Shown here: in pieces, positions 1 to 13,968 of the stretch
Layout: each line of letters opens with the position of its first letter
Numbering within the stretch: the first letter of the stretch is position 1
Notes under the pieces: model-generated
Seen by the model: the letters and a program-made list of their open reading frames with translations, nothing else
Database searches by the model: none
Told to the model about the DNA's origin: nothing
Origin: Verticillium longisporum
Lineage: Eukaryota > Ascomycota > Sordariomycetes > Glomerellales > Plectosphaerellaceae
DNA: 64,000 bases
Reading direction: 5' to 3'
NCBI GenBank assembly: GCA_019188255.1
Contig: JAETXT010000003.1
Coordinates: forward strand, 5,704,001 to 5,768,000
Translations under genes and position numbers: made by a program

Positions 1-580
1 TGGCTCGACGCCCATTGTCCTCGTCGTCGCTGTCATCCCTGAATCCTTCTTCCAAACTGTAGGCGTTGGTATTAGCATACGCGTGATGCAAAACTGGGGA
101 AGGCGCAACATACTCCCTACTCAACCTCCTCGTGCTCTCCGGGCTGCTGCGTCGCGCATCGTCGTCGATGGCCTGCCGCGTGTTCTGGTTGACTTGGCCG
201 AGCTCCTCGCCGTCATCGGATGCAAAGCCATCGTCGGAGTGATCGCTGCCGATGGCCACGCCCTGGGACGCGTTTCGGCGCCATATTGATCGTTCCATGA
301 GGCCGGAGACGCCACTGCGAACACTTTGGCCGAAGGAGAGGGTGCTGCTCTGTATCGCGTGCACGGGAACGTATTGGCCGTAGCGCTCGCGAGTCTTGCG
401 CCAGAGGGGAGCGAGGACGAAGGTCAATGTGAGGAAGAGGATCAGGGAGATGACGGCCGGAACAATGAGGACCTGGTGATGATCTGTCAGCGGGGATGCC
501 TCGGTCTGCCTGGTGGTGCGGATGATGATGATGATGATGGAAACAATGCTGCTTACCTTGAAAACAGCCACGCTGCCCAT
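1..580 (-). CDS. Small single-span membrane protein, uncharacterised (3' end beyond window)
   Basis: Starts at an ATG ending at 580 with an 8-codon first exon (MGSVAVFK). A GTAAG donor follows; the intron (473-556) has a CTGAC branch site about 12 nt before its CAG acceptor. The second exon stays open to the window edge. Right after the splice comes one hydrophobic segment (about residues 9-31, VLIVPAVISLILFL...), then basic LWRKTRER, then a polar Ser/Asp-rich tail. The topology looks like a short luminal or outer N-terminus, one membrane span and a cytosolic tail. The function is unknown; I recognise no catalytic domain. The splice choice is supported because only the second of two nearby AGs keeps the frame open. 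The C-terminus is missing. Confidence 0.68.
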   Translation of the reverse strand, partial: MGSVAVFKVSSIVSIIIIIIRTTRQTEASPLTDHHQVLIVPAVISLILFLTLTFVLAPLWRKTRERYGQYVPVHAIQSSTLSFGQSVRSGVSGLMERSIWRRNASQGVAIGSDHSDDGFASDDGEELGQVNQNTRQAIDDDARRSSPESTRRLSREYVAPSPVLHHAYANTNAYSLEEGFRDDSDDEDNGRRA

Positions 581-1066
581 GCTGGGCCAGTAGGTGGGTT
601 TTCCTGCGGGGAGGCTTGTGGTGGAGGTTTAGTCTTGCGTTGGCAGGCGTCGTGACGATGGGCAACAGTCGGGAGGGCAGGCCGAGCGATGAGATAGTCC
701 TTGGTGCCTTGGGATGATGGATGATCTAGAGCTGAAAGGGCAGCATGCCGCATGGGCCCCGATCAGGGATGCGGAAGGCGCGGGCTTAGCGATTGTCACT
801 GGAATAGGCGCTGCTGATTGGACAGGGCCCCTGGATCTAGTGTGATCTGTTAGTGAGGTGAGTTAACAACATCGGACACATTAGAGACATAGTGTTACAA
901 TTAGAATAGCTAAACATATTTTGACTACTGCTATGCATGTTGAAGCATCCGCCTGTGACCAACACAGAGCCTCTTGATAGGGCTTCCCATGATAGCATCG
1001 GGAACACTATGAATAGGTCGGGTGATGCCGATGTCCTTGTCCTACTGCTGAACATCTGTTGTATCT
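581..1066. other. Intergenic, no feature seen
   Basis: This lies upstream of the minus-strand membrane protein and downstream of the minus-strand HNH gene. The segment 840-1060 is AT-richer than its surroundings. No ORF with coding character was seen. Confidence 0.5.
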
Positions 1067-2377
1067 TCACTCATTAGTCATCTCCATCTCGGCCTCAACA
1101 TGTTCCTCATCATCGTCTGTATCATAGGCGTCTATATCGTAGTCGTCATCCGGCTCAGCAGCTCCGCATAGTGATGCTATGCACGCAATGTCCCACTGGA
1201 GCATGAGTATGTCGTAGTCGGGCAAATGATATTTCATCGCTGCTTTGATCGTGAAAATTTGCCCATCAAGGATGGGCGCGCCCGTACGCAGGTCGAAAGC
1301 TCGGGGCCGCTGCTTTATGATTCCAATGGCAGTCTGGAATAGGACCTCCCGAGCGGATGCCCATATATTGCTGCCCATCCCCGACGTCTTGGACCTCGGG
1401 TAGCGCTTCAACCAGTAGAAAACGACCTTCATACACCATTTGCCCTCCTCCTTTTCCTCGCTTGGGCGCATGGGGTACAATGCAAAATCGTACCGGGACC
1501 AGGCGGCATGCATGCTCGGTGAAAGGCATATGACATTGCCAATGACGTCAATACCCATGGTTGTGCCGTTCGGGAAAAGCTTCTCAGATATGGCTTTTTC
1601 TCTGTCCGCGCCCCATAGCCGAGCAAGAGTGAACTTGATTTGCTGGGCGCTTGCGGCACTGAAGGGGTAGATGTGCGCCACATGAGGCTCTTCATCCCCG
1701 GTCAAAACGCATACCTCATCGCGAGCAATGCACTATTAAAGAGTCTCAGTCTCTTGACTAGCAGGAACGGATCTTTAGGACTTACGATTTCCTTCACTTT
1801 CTTGGACCTGCGTCTCTTCAACGCCTGCGACTCTCCATCACCACGACCAGAAGACGAGGGCTGCGTCAGGACTAGGCGCAGGTGTTAGGTCTGACGTTAA
1901 ATTGGGAACTGGCAACTTACATGTCTTGAAGTGGAGATCCCATCCCTCGAGAATGGCCTCGATGCTCTGAAAATACTCTGGGATATTTACTGTTGAGTCG
2001 AGAGTCTGCTCCAACTTGCGCATTTCGTCGATGTTGGTGACTTGCAGCAGTGCCCAGGAAAGGGCACTGGTGACTTTAGAGGCCTGTTTTTTGCTGACTG
2101 TATGCTCCTGGTTGTGCTCCACGATGAGACGGTTGTAGAGCTTGTGAATGATACGCTGCCTGTCGCTCTTCTCCTGGTCGGTCTCCATGTCCATGTAGTC
2201 AAAACCTTCCGCACTCTGTGGTCTGCGCTGACGAGGTGCACAGGCGCTGAGCGCGAGACAGGCCAGGTCCTCTCGGCGGTACCCGTCCACCTGCTTTGTG
2301 CACATTTCATGGAACAGCTGCATGCGGTCGCACAGCGCTGCAGAATCCTCTTGGATGCGAATTTGTTCGGCCGGCAT
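1067..2377 (-). CDS. HNH nuclease domain-containing protein (fungal HNH_2 type)
   Basis: Three exons, 1921-2377, 1786-1871 and 1067-1732, give about 402 residues. Introns of 49 and 53 nt have GTAAG donors, and the first has a CTAAC branch. The N-terminal half is helical and polar. The third exon holds the HNH_2-like core: CVLTGDEEPHVAHIYPFS (Cys188, His200), then NGTTMGIDVIGNVICLSPSMHAAWSRYDF, quoted here in part as SPSMHAAWSRYDF, matching the second His-containing strand of the metal site. The C-terminus is very acidic (DDDYDIDAYDTDDDEE). This domain is widespread and expanded in ascomycetes. A metal-dependent nuclease fold is likely, but the biological role is unknown. The start chosen is MPAEQIRIQE, with A at -3; upstream in-frame codons fall in a pyrimidine repeat and are unlikely to be translated. 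Confidence 0.8.
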
Positions 2378-2400
2378 TGTATACTGGGTTCCGTGGGTGA

Positions 2401-2600
2401 GAAGGATGAGGGAGAGGGATGGGAGGGGGATGGGGGAAAGTAGGGGAGAAGGATGGGGGAAAGGAGGAGGGAGAAGGATGGGAGAGGGATGGGGGAGAGG
2501 AGGAGGGAAGGAGAAGGGAAGGAGAAGGGAAGGAGAAGGGAAGGAGGAGGGAAGGAAGGAGGAGGGAAGGAAGGAGGAGGGAAGGAGGTGAGAAGGAGGT
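2401..2600. repeat. Purine-only low-complexity tract (GGAAGGAGAAG type)
   Basis: About 200 bases of almost pure A/G on the plus strand, made of irregular copies of GGGAGAAGGAT, GGGAAGGAG and GGAAGGAGGA. It lies just 5' of the HNH gene start, so its transcript would carry a long C/T tract in the 5' leader. Open frames across it are repeat artefacts. Confidence 0.85.
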
Positions 2601-4687
2601 GGGAAGAAATAGAGGACCTTCTTCATATTGAGAAACATTCACTCCAGCTATCAGGGTTCTTACCTTGTTCTGAGGTTGTTTATAGTTATGAGGGTGGTCT
2701 AGCTAAAAGTACAGTGCGCCTCATGAATGTTTATATTGTGCTCCCGCTACCGAGCTGTGCAGCGAGAAGGCCACAACATGGCCGTGAAGCTGCCTTTACC
2801 AACTTGACCGAGCCCATCTTCGTCAAGGCAGAAGCACAGATATGCGAGGACGCCGTCAGGAATATGTACGCGTTTTCAGACGAGGGCCGGCGCAAAAGCA
2901 ATACGCCGGGCGATCAGATGCCGTGCCATGCTCTTCCACGCCTTGGTTGCCTCTTGCAAGACAGAGAAATGAATTTTGGCGTCGTATTGAGGGTCTGTTG
3001 TTTCTGATGTGCCAGGAGAGAAAAGAGTTGGAGAATCTAGTATCTACCTACTGTCTGGCCTCTTGAGTCTTGAGAACCTAGTACCATAATACCTACCTAG
3101 CCTGACTCCTGAGTAGTACTTCACCTGACAGACCGCGGGACACGAGCACGTGTCTCCCCATTGGCTCAACTGACGACGTGTGGTGGACGCGTAGAATTCC
3201 TGAACCGTACCTTAGGTAGTGGTGGTGGTGGGCGCTGCTTTGATGGAGGGGGGGCATAAGGCTGAATGTATTCGCACGTGCCGGCGATGACTATAAGGAA
3301 AGAGTATGTGTTTGTTCCCGTAGAAGGCAGACAGAGAGGGTCTAGCCTCGATTACATGGACTTGAAACATCGACAAGCGGATAGAGAGGGCGAGAAGGCG
3401 AGAGACAGAGAGAGAGATGGGGAGAAAGAGGTCGAAACCCAGGGCGAAATGAGAAGAATTGAGGCCTGGGATGCATGCAGGTGGTACCTCATGGACACCA
3501 GCACCTGAACAGAGCAATGCATGTCTTTGCTCATGTTCTCCTTTCGGCGGAGAGTGGAGAGTGGAGAGTGACCGTGGCCGTGACAGTGACAGTGAACAGG
3601 GGGCTCAGGGTCGCGCATTCTCGGCGCAGGCTAAGAGCAGCGACGCTCTGGGCCGCGTCTACCTTGGGCACCTACCTACAATAGGCAGGTAAGCAGGTAG
3701 TTAGGATGGGCGCGGTAAAACGTAAAACCCATCTACGGGGGACTACGACCCCAGTCCGCCCAAAGTCGATGCCTGACTGTCGAGATGGGATCCCCAATTC
3801 TTCCCCCTGAACGTGTCAAACCGGCTCGGCTTCGTTTCATGCCGCCAGGGTCCCAGCGACCGCCTCTTCGTCGTTCAGCAACACATGGATTTCTCCGCCT
3901 AGTCTCGAGTCACTCTTTCGTTCCACCGACAGGCCTCTTCAGACCTCGTGTGTGCGCGCTGTCAGCCAACAACTGCCGTCTGACCAGGTACCGCATCTGG
4001 GCCTGGATTCGAGCCAACGCCCACCGGTGGTCTACCCGGCGCGAGAAACATTCGTCCTTTGCAACGAAAAATCGAGAACCTTACCGTTCCCAGCGCCGCC
4101 CTTCCGGAGCCTCAAACGAATCTCGACGACCCGCGACCGCGCAATCGATTCGCCCACCCAAACCCACCGCTGACTGTTCCCCTCGCTTGTCGATCCCTGA
4201 CCCGATTCGCACTCACCCAGTCCGAGACGCAGAACACGGCCCAGCCTACTACGCATTTCCACACACACCCGACCCGGCCTCGTCAACCACTGGGAGAACT
4301 CGAAGTGTATGTTGCAGTCAAGGATAACCCCCCCGGGACGTCCCATCTTCGACCTCAAACCTCTCCATCGAACCAGGCTTGAAGAAGAGCACATGCTAAA
4401 ACATGACTTGTTATGCCATTAGGAACCCAACCCACGCTTCGTACCTGCTCCTCCCCCCGCGCAAAGCCGCTTCGCTCCTCGTCGACTCTCCTCGTCTACC
4501 GGCTCGGCCGACCCCCATCATGCGACCGGCCTCGGCCTGCCTTCTCGCTCCTTCCAGTCGGCCCGCCCAGGCTTGAACGTACCCATTCAACCGCACCCGG
4601 AATATCGAATCCTCCTACCAGGGGTACAACCTTAGGTAGATACACGACAGAGGGCCAGGTGTTTCACCTCTCGCCCGCCCGCCCATC
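2601..4687. other. Intergenic / probable long 5' leader of the formin gene
   Basis: No conserved protein was seen. Short ORFs at 3785-4382 have Pro/Arg/Ser-rich random composition. The stretch 3900-4680 is C/T-rich, as fungal 5' UTRs often are. CCTACCTA/AGGTAGG motifs occur near 3091-3100, 3215 and 3665-3705. Confidence 0.5.
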
Positions 4688-7600
4688 ATGTCGGCCAGCG
4701 ACAAGTCGAGGCAGTCTTCTGGCGGCAAGTCCTTCTTCTCCAGAAACAGAAACAAGGACAAGGACAAAGATAAACGATTCACAAGCGATGAAGGTCGCCA
4801 TCTCGCTTCGGGCGACAACTACGACACGGGCAGCATCGCACCCAGCACCCTAGGCTCGCGGTCGTCTCGCCACAACCGCGACTCCTCCATCGTCTCCGTT
4901 GATCGCGCGTATCCAGACGACGGCCTCAGTCCCATGGCTGGTGTCATGACCAGCATACCCTACGACAGTGTTCCAGCCGATTCACGATCCCCGATATCCG
5001 TCGACTACCTACCCAAGCCCGACCAGGCCCCGGTGCGCCGCGAACTGCTACCTCACCAGCTGAACAAGGCGACGAGCGACTTTCACCAATACCCCAACAT
5101 TGACCCTTCCGCAATGCAGGGCGCCGCCGGATCCCATCTTTCGGCGGCACGGCCGTCTGCCGGTCCTGGTGGGACCAACATCACCATGGCCACGACGGGC
5201 CGCCAGACCATGTTGCAACAGTGGGGGCCAGGCCCTGCACGCAGTAGCGTCGCGAGCACGGTGAACGGCGCTCACAATCCCAGATACGATTCCTACATGA
5301 CCTCTGCAGGTCGCAATTCAGCTGATCATTCCAGCGTCTTCTCAGGTAATGGAGGTACCCACGAAATGACAGCAGCCCGCTCATCAAAACTAGCACTGCC
5401 GAGTGCTTCGTCACAGAGCTCCTTTTCACCGCACCAGTCCTACTACAGAGACTCGCACCGTCTGACGAAATTCCCCGGCATGATGAGCGCCCCTCCTACC
5501 GGCGGCGGCCACGAGAGCTTTTACTTCCCTAAACCGGACGATGACCATGTCATCGATCAAATGTTCCTCGCCCTGATGCAGAAGAGAGGATGGCATAACC
5601 TCCCGGAGCAGGCCAAACGCCAGATGGTCGCATATCCGGCTTCGAAGAAATGGACCCTGCTGCACCAGGACCGCCTTGCCGAATGGCAAGGAGAGCAGAA
5701 GAGGAGGCAGACGGCAAGGCCAAACCAGTTCCCCGGACAGTTTGCGACCCCAGATATCCTAGTATCCTCCGACGAGGAAGGTTCTCCGGAATGGTACGTC
5801 CGACGCGTGATGGACAACAGCTTGGACACGAAGGGACTGGGGAGTCTCGAAGTCAACCTCAGAACTCAACAAATAGGATGGGTCAAGCGCTTCATCGAGT
5901 GTCAGGGACAGGTGGCCATGACAAACGTCTTGCTCAAGATCAACCGAAAGACGGCTCTTGGCCCGGCGGCTCCCGACCAAAAGGGTCCCGATCGAAACCT
6001 TGATCGCGAATATGAAATCATCAAGTGTCTCAAGGCCTTGATGAACAACAAGTTTGGCGCCGATGATGCCCTAGCCCACCAGCAGGTTGTCATATCACTT
6101 GCAACATCACTCATCTCCCCACGACTCATGACAAGAAAGCTGGTCAGCGAGGTGTTGACATTCCTGTGTCACTGGGCCGATGGGCAAGGCCATCTCAAGG
6201 TCATCCAGGCATTGGATGCCGTCAAGAGCCAGGCAGGTGAGAATGGACGATTCGACGCCTGGATGCGCTTGGTCGAGGTCACTGTCGATGGCCGCGGCAA
6301 GATGGGCAGCTTGGTTGGTGCGAGCGACGAAGTCCGCAGCGGCGGCATTGGCATGGAGAACCTGCTCATGGAATACGCCGTGGCCACGATGATTCTTATC
6401 AACATGATTGTCGATACGCCGAGGGAGCTTGAAATGCGGATACACATCAGAGCCCAGTTCCTGGCTTGCGGCATCAAGAGGATCCTCACCAAGATGGAGT
6501 CGTTCCAATACGATCTCATCGATAAGCAACTCGAGCGCTTCCGAACCAACGAAGCTATCGACTACGAGGATATGCTTGAGAGGGACAATAGCAGCATCAA
6601 GGACTCCATCGACGCCGAGGTCAAGGACCTGAACGACCCCGTTCAGATTGTTGATGCCATCCAGCAGCGGCTTCAGGGCAGCAAGACCCAAGACTACTTC
6701 CTCTCGGCGCTTCAGCACCTGTTGCTCATTCGCGACACGGATGGCGAGGAGCGCCTGCGCATGTTCCAGCTCGTGGACTCCATGTTGAGCTATGTAGCGA
6801 TGGACCGCAGGTTACCGGACATGGACTTGAAGCAGAGCCTCAACTTTACCGTCCAAAGTCTTTTGGATAAACTTCACACCGACTCGGAGGCCCGACAGGC
6901 TCTCGATGAATCTGTGGAGGCGCGGCAGATCGCAGATGCCGCCATGGCAGAGCGCGACGAGATGAAGGCTCAGCTCGAATTGGGCGCTGACGGCCTCGTG
7001 GCTAAGCTTCAAAAACAGCTCGAGGAACAGCAGAGGTTCATCGATGCTCAACGGCGACAAGCGGAGGGGCTCAAGGCCGAACTCGAGAACCTCCAGACTG
7101 TGCGTCAGAAAGAAGCACAGCGCAACGAGCTGGAGACCCGAGAGCTTTACCTCATGCTCAGAGATGCTCAGGACGTCGCGGCATCCAACGCCGCCAAGGG
7201 CAACAGTAAAATCCCAGCAGAGGACCCGACACGTATGCAGGGCATCCTCGACCGTGAACGCCTCATGGAGCGTCTGCAGATGCAGATTGAGCGCCAGAAG
7301 ACGCAATTCAAGCTCGAAGGCAGGGTATGGGGTGACGCCGTGGGACCGTCTGACCGTCTGCGTGCACTGCGTGAAGAGATGGACGACGGCAGTGCCCCTC
7401 AGGGCGCCGGCACACCGCCTAGGGACTTTACCAACAGCATGCTGGGCAGCGTCCAACGCCACACCAAGATCAGCCGCAAGCCGGTCGGTCCTCGCACTGG
7501 CGGCGGTGAAGACGATCTGGCCGAGGATGGCGAGGACGACGATGTCGTCTATGAGGTGCCCCGTATGGTCGAGATCCGCAGGCCCGTTGTGGATGCCAAA

Positions 7601-9929
7601 CAGCAAGCCGCCCTTCATGGCGAAATGGCCAACAAGTTCAAAAAGTACGACGCCAGCGACTCGGAGGATGGCGAAGGTACCACGATCGAGTCTGCTTCGC
7701 TCGTCACACCAGCAGATGCCGATACGCCCAAGACCGAAGTCCCCAGCGCCGCCCCGCCCCCGCCACCTCCGCCACCTCCACCCCCCATGCCCGGCCAAGC
7801 TGGTGCACCCCCTCCGCCTCCGCCTCCACCACCACCACCACCTCCTCCTCCTCCTCCTCCCCCGATGCCCGGCATGCTCTCCCCTGGCGGTGGACCACCA
7901 CCGCCGCCGCCTCCCCCTCCCCCGCCAATGCCGGGTGCGCCTGGTATGCCCCCTCCGCCGCCGCCTCCAATGCCTGGCGCGATATCTGGACACTTCTTGT
8001 CGCAGAACACGGCAAGCTTTTCCACAGGACCCTCGATCGGGCTGCCCGTGGTTCGGCCCAAGAAGAAGCTCAAGGCCCTCCACTGGGACAAGGTCGATTC
8101 GCCAATGGCGACGCATTGGGCCGCTCATACCCCGTCTGCGGAGGAGCGTGAGGAGAAGTATCTCGAGCTCAGTCGCAAGGGCATTTTGGACGAGGTCGAG
8201 AAGCTCTTCATGGCCAAGGAAACGAAAAGACTCGGCCAAGGTGGTGCGAAGAAGGATGACAAGAAGCAGATCATCTCTGCTGATCTGCGCAAAGCGTTTG
8301 GTAAGTGTTGCGCTCTTGTCATGTAGACAAAAAACGATGTTGCTAACAAGCGTCAGAAATCGCACTCGCCAAGTTGTCGCAGATCTCTGTCGAAAAGATT
8401 GTGCAGATGATTATACACTGCGATAACGATATCCTCAATAACAACGTGGTCATGGATTTCCTACAGAGGGAGGATCTCTGCAACATCTCGGACAATACCG
8501 CCAAGCTCATGGCGCCCTACAGCAAAGACTGGACCGGTGCCGAGTCTGACAAGGAGAACAGAGAGCAGGACCCCGAAGAGCTCACACGGCAGGACCAGAT
8601 CTACCTGTTTACTGCGTTTGAGTTGCACCACTACTGGAAGAGCCGAATGCGCGCGCTGGCCTTGACGAAGAGCTACGAGACGGACTACGACGAGATCACG
8701 GATAAGATTCGCAAGGTCATGGCCGTCTCCGAATCGCTGCGAGACTCTGTGTCTCTCATGAACGTTCTTGGCCTCATTCTCGATATTGGCAACTACATGA
8801 ACGATGCCAACAAGCAATCTCGCGGTTTCAAGCTCAGCTCCTTGGCGCGTCTGGGTATGGTCAAGGACGACAAGAACGAGTCGACGCTGGCTGATCTGGT
8901 CGAGCGCATCGTGCGTAACCAGTACCCCGAGTGGGAGAACTTTGCCACCGACATTGGTGATATTGTGGCGGTGCAGAAGATCAACATTGAGCAGCTGCAG
9001 TCCGACGCCAAACGATACATGGACAATGTCCGCAACGTCCAGATGTCGCTCGACTCGGGCAACCTCAGCGACTCGAAGAAGTTCCATCCCCAGGATCGCG
9101 TGGGCCAGGTGGTCCAGAGACACATGAAGGATGCGCGCAGAAAGGCCGAAGAGATGGAGCTCTACCTTGAGGAGATGTCCAAGTCGTACAACGACATTAT
9201 GACCTTTACGGCGAGGACCCCACAGACAACAACGCGCGGCGAGACATCTTCTCGAAACTGGAGTCGTACCTCACGGACAGGAAGAGGTCGCGCGAAAAGA
9301 ACATGCAGCATGAGGAGACACGAAGGCGTAACGAAGCCTCGATGAAACGCAATCTTGCGCAGCTCTAGGTGACGGGAGGCGCGGCCGAAGGCGCGCCTCC
9401 TTCCCCGCCCAGCACGGGCGCGATGGACTCGCTGCTCGAAAAGCTGCGCGCAGCGGCACCTCAGACACGCGACCAGAGAGATCGACGGCGCAAGGCGCGT
9501 CTCAAGGACCGGCACCAGGTCCGCGTGGCCTCGGGCCAGAAGATTCCCGACCTCAACGAGATACCCGAGGTGGAGGCGGCGCTCCAAACAAAGGAGGCCG
9601 TCATCGACGAAGAAGGAAGCGTTGTCAGCCCAGGGCTGTCTTCGCCCCGAGAGGGCGGAGAGGACGATGTGGCCGCGCGCGCGGCGCTGCTCTTGCAGGG
9701 CATGCGCGGTGGCGATGGAGCGGACGATGACGACCCTGAGAAGAGGGAGAGCATCCGCCGATCGAGGCGGCAGACGGCAGAGGAAGAGAGGAAGATGAGG
9801 AGGAGGAGACGGGAAAAGGCCAGCACGGTGAGCTCGAGCGACGGCGGCGACGCGGCGACGCAGGCCGAGACGAGCAAGGAGGATATACCCCCGACACCAA
9901 CCATTGAAGAGACCCCGGCAGAGACGTGA
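4688..9929 (+). CDS. sepA: Formin SepA/Bni1 type, with C-terminal frameshift and in-frame stop
   Basis: Nucleates and elongates unbranched actin filaments for polar growth and septation. Exon 1 is 4688-8300 and the intron 8301-8356 has a CTAAC branch site. Domain order: polar N-terminus; GTPase-binding/FH3 region (about residues 280-705, beginning DDDHVIDQMFLALMQKRGW); coiled coil (about 735-885); FH1 with three long polyproline runs split by MPG (about 1020-1098); FH2 from KKKLKALHWDKV (about 1123) to about 1484. The coding sequence is then damaged. One T is missing in TTT at 9205-9207, and as written the frame ends at 9345. With that T restored the frame runs to NLAQL and hits TAG at 9366-9368, after which the same frame continues through a clear DAD (MDSLLEKLRAAAP, basic RDRRRKARLKDRHQVR) to 9929. 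If the lesions are real, autoinhibition would be lost. Confidence 0.9.
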
Positions 9930-10910
9930 GCAACGGCAGCAGCAGCAGCGGCAGCGGCAACAGCACGACGACGAATGCGACGGACACGCGCTCATCTACG
10001 CAACTATCATACCTTATCTAATGTTTATTGGCGCCCGTGTGCGAGTGAACCGAGCATTCGAAGCCAGGCCGCAAGTGTACGGGGGGACGGGGATCGCGAA
10101 AGAGGGATACGACGGAAAGACGGGGGAGTAAGCTTCCATCTTCAATTGTCACCTATTCAAATCTACGTATATTCAAGCGATGAAGCCGGTCCGCGTACTT
10201 TCGTGGATTCATGAGCCGAGGCGGCGGACAGAGCATTTCACCTGTCTTCACAGCCAAACCCCTTTTTGGTGCACGTCTGGCTCAACTTGGCAATGCTGCT
10301 AACTTGACTAACTCACACTGGCACAGAATAGGATCGAGGCGCTGCTCCCCTACCAATGTCGGCTCTGGGCACCATTCAACAACGCCCTACAGCCTACAGC
10401 CTACATACAACCTGCAGTCTGCAGATCATCAGATCCCATTTAGCCGACACAGTTAGCTCCCTCGGGTGGACCAAAGGGGGATCCCCTCCCCCCCCACGGA
10501 ACCGCCCAGAGAGCCGACGAGCCAACCCCTCTTGGCAGTGGGAGATCACAGGCTCGAGGCGGGGGAGATGCCACTGATGACACGCTGTGCCAGGATGACC
10601 CCGCCACAAAACATGCCGACAGCAAACGTCCGAAGCCATGATTGCTGGACTAATTGAGAGCGAGGTGACATGTTCAATGGGGGGTGTGTGGTCCTCCAAG
10701 AGCCCCCTTCGAAGCTATGAAGAAGAGCTAGCTGGTCTCGGAGCATTTGTTATCTGAAGCTGGCTGCCATGCTTGCTTCCTCCCCCTGTCACCCTGAGAT
10801 TCCAACATCTTTTTTTGTCTTTAGGATTCCCGATTCCAGTCTAGGGGAAGAAGCAACACTCTCTCTCTCTCTCTCTCTCGCCAGTCAGTCGCAGCCATAG
10901 TCGCCACGAC
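9930..10910. other. Intergenic between formin and DUF2264 gene
   Basis: 3' region of the formin and promoter of the next gene. It holds two 6-7 base C or G runs and a CT microsatellite at 10859-10879, just before the DUF2264 start. No coding feature was seen. Confidence 0.5.
10859..10879 (+). repeat. CT dinucleotide microsatellite in 5' leader
   Basis: About ten CT copies roughly 30 bases upstream of the ATG at 10911. Pyrimidine tracts of this kind are common near fungal transcription starts. Confidence 0.8.
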
Positions 10911-12686
<1,776 letters not shown>

Positions 12687-13968
12687 GTGTAAGTTGTCGA
12701 GGAGAGGCAGAATGAGAATATGAAGGCGTGCAGCCGCTTGACCAAGATGGAACGTCTGGGCTCTTTTCTACGCCTTTGAACAACCCCTTTCCGTGAAGAC
12801 CCATGATGATTGTTATACAACAGGTACAGTAGATTAAAGTGCCTGCCACATCGGACGTCACTCATCCGTCCTCTGTCATACCGAGACTCTGCCCTGTTTT
12901 CGATATGGTGATCCCCATTACAGCCAATTCGAGCTTGCCACTGATTCGATCTAGCACCATGTCTAGCACAAGTCAAGCTCACAAGATCGACACAGCAAGA
13001 ACCCCTCATGCGAGCGACCCAACGCCCGAATGACGGCGCTTGGTGCCGGTAGCCGAGCACACCCTCTCCGACATTGATTCGGGCCATGGACGGCGCTACT
13101 GCAATGCTACCTTCTCTGCCCATCCCATCCCCGCAAAGCCTACCTACTTCTACTTGATTACCTACCGGCTAAAGATGGGAGCAGCGTCTCGAGCGGGGAG
13201 CATGCTGTCTCTGGACTTGGGGCCTGTCAACAAGCATTTGGAGGCTGGGACGTAGCGGCTTGGCAGTCGGTACTTGAGCCGTCAGAATGGTCTCACTGCA
13301 CAGCGAAGGACACGACAACGAGGAGAGATCATCGAAGACACAGCGTGGTGCCTTCTGTGAGGCGGTTCGACTCATGGCACATGGCTCGGTGCAACGATGA
13401 CAGAGATAGGCTCATCCCGCAACAGCCAATTCGTGGACTAATCTTCAAGCTTTCCCCCAACATGGTGTCGTCCACCTTTCGTTGACCATGCCATATCTGA
13501 TATCTGGGGTTTCACTACCGTGCGAACTAAAAGGCTGCCATGCGGCACACGCAGAACGGCCGCCGAGGGGATGAACCGGTAGGCTTTTGCCAGAATTAGC
13601 CGGCGCATGGAACCCAAGCGCACTGTTCAGATCGTCACCAGCACGCCAATCGCAGCCCCGGCGGCCGTGTCACGAAGCTGGGTCCGGGCTCCAGAGCGCC
13701 TATCCAGAAGCACCTGGGTGAAAGGATGATCGTCTGGGAGGGGTGGGAGCCATGTGTTGTGCCGCTCCGGCGGTGACTTGCTTCTGATGCTCCTCGTGAG
13801 AGTACATATTGCTGCTGCTACCCTCCATCTCCTCTTTCCTGGGATTGTCATTGCTGTCTGCTTCCTTGTCCAATAATTGCTAGAAGGCCATCTTCTCGAG
13901 GACTCGTCTTGGAAACACTAAGGTCAAGTGGCAGACACACATCTCTTGACGCCCTATCGTCGACCACC
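12687..13968. other. Intergenic, no feature seen
   Basis: Separates two plus-strand genes. Short ORFs lack conserved sequence. A CTACCTACTT/ATTACCTACC motif pair lies near 13140-13165. Confidence 0.5.

Noticed and set aside
2307..2642. Ser/Pro/Leu-rich N-terminal extension of the HNH protein
   Set aside because: It is translation of the pyrimidine repeat; the ATG at 2377 has a better context and starts at the conserved-looking sequence.
6812..8365. 517-residue minus-strand ORF over the formin
   Set aside because: Antisense of coiled-coil and polyproline coding sequence; its Arg/Trp runs come from the FH1 repeats.
9328..9368. 41-nt intron that would restore the formin frame as written
   Set aside because: It has GT-AG ends and fits the raw frame, but is shorter than other introns here, lacks a branch site, and would remove conserved-looking RRRNEASMKRN while keeping nonsense upstream.
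10440..10700. Overlapping short ORFs after the formin
   Set aside because: Random composition, no introns or motifs, and overlapping on both strands.
13363..13374. GGTTCGACTC, a B-box match for a tRNA gene
   Set aside because: No A box at the right distance and no pairing acceptor stem.
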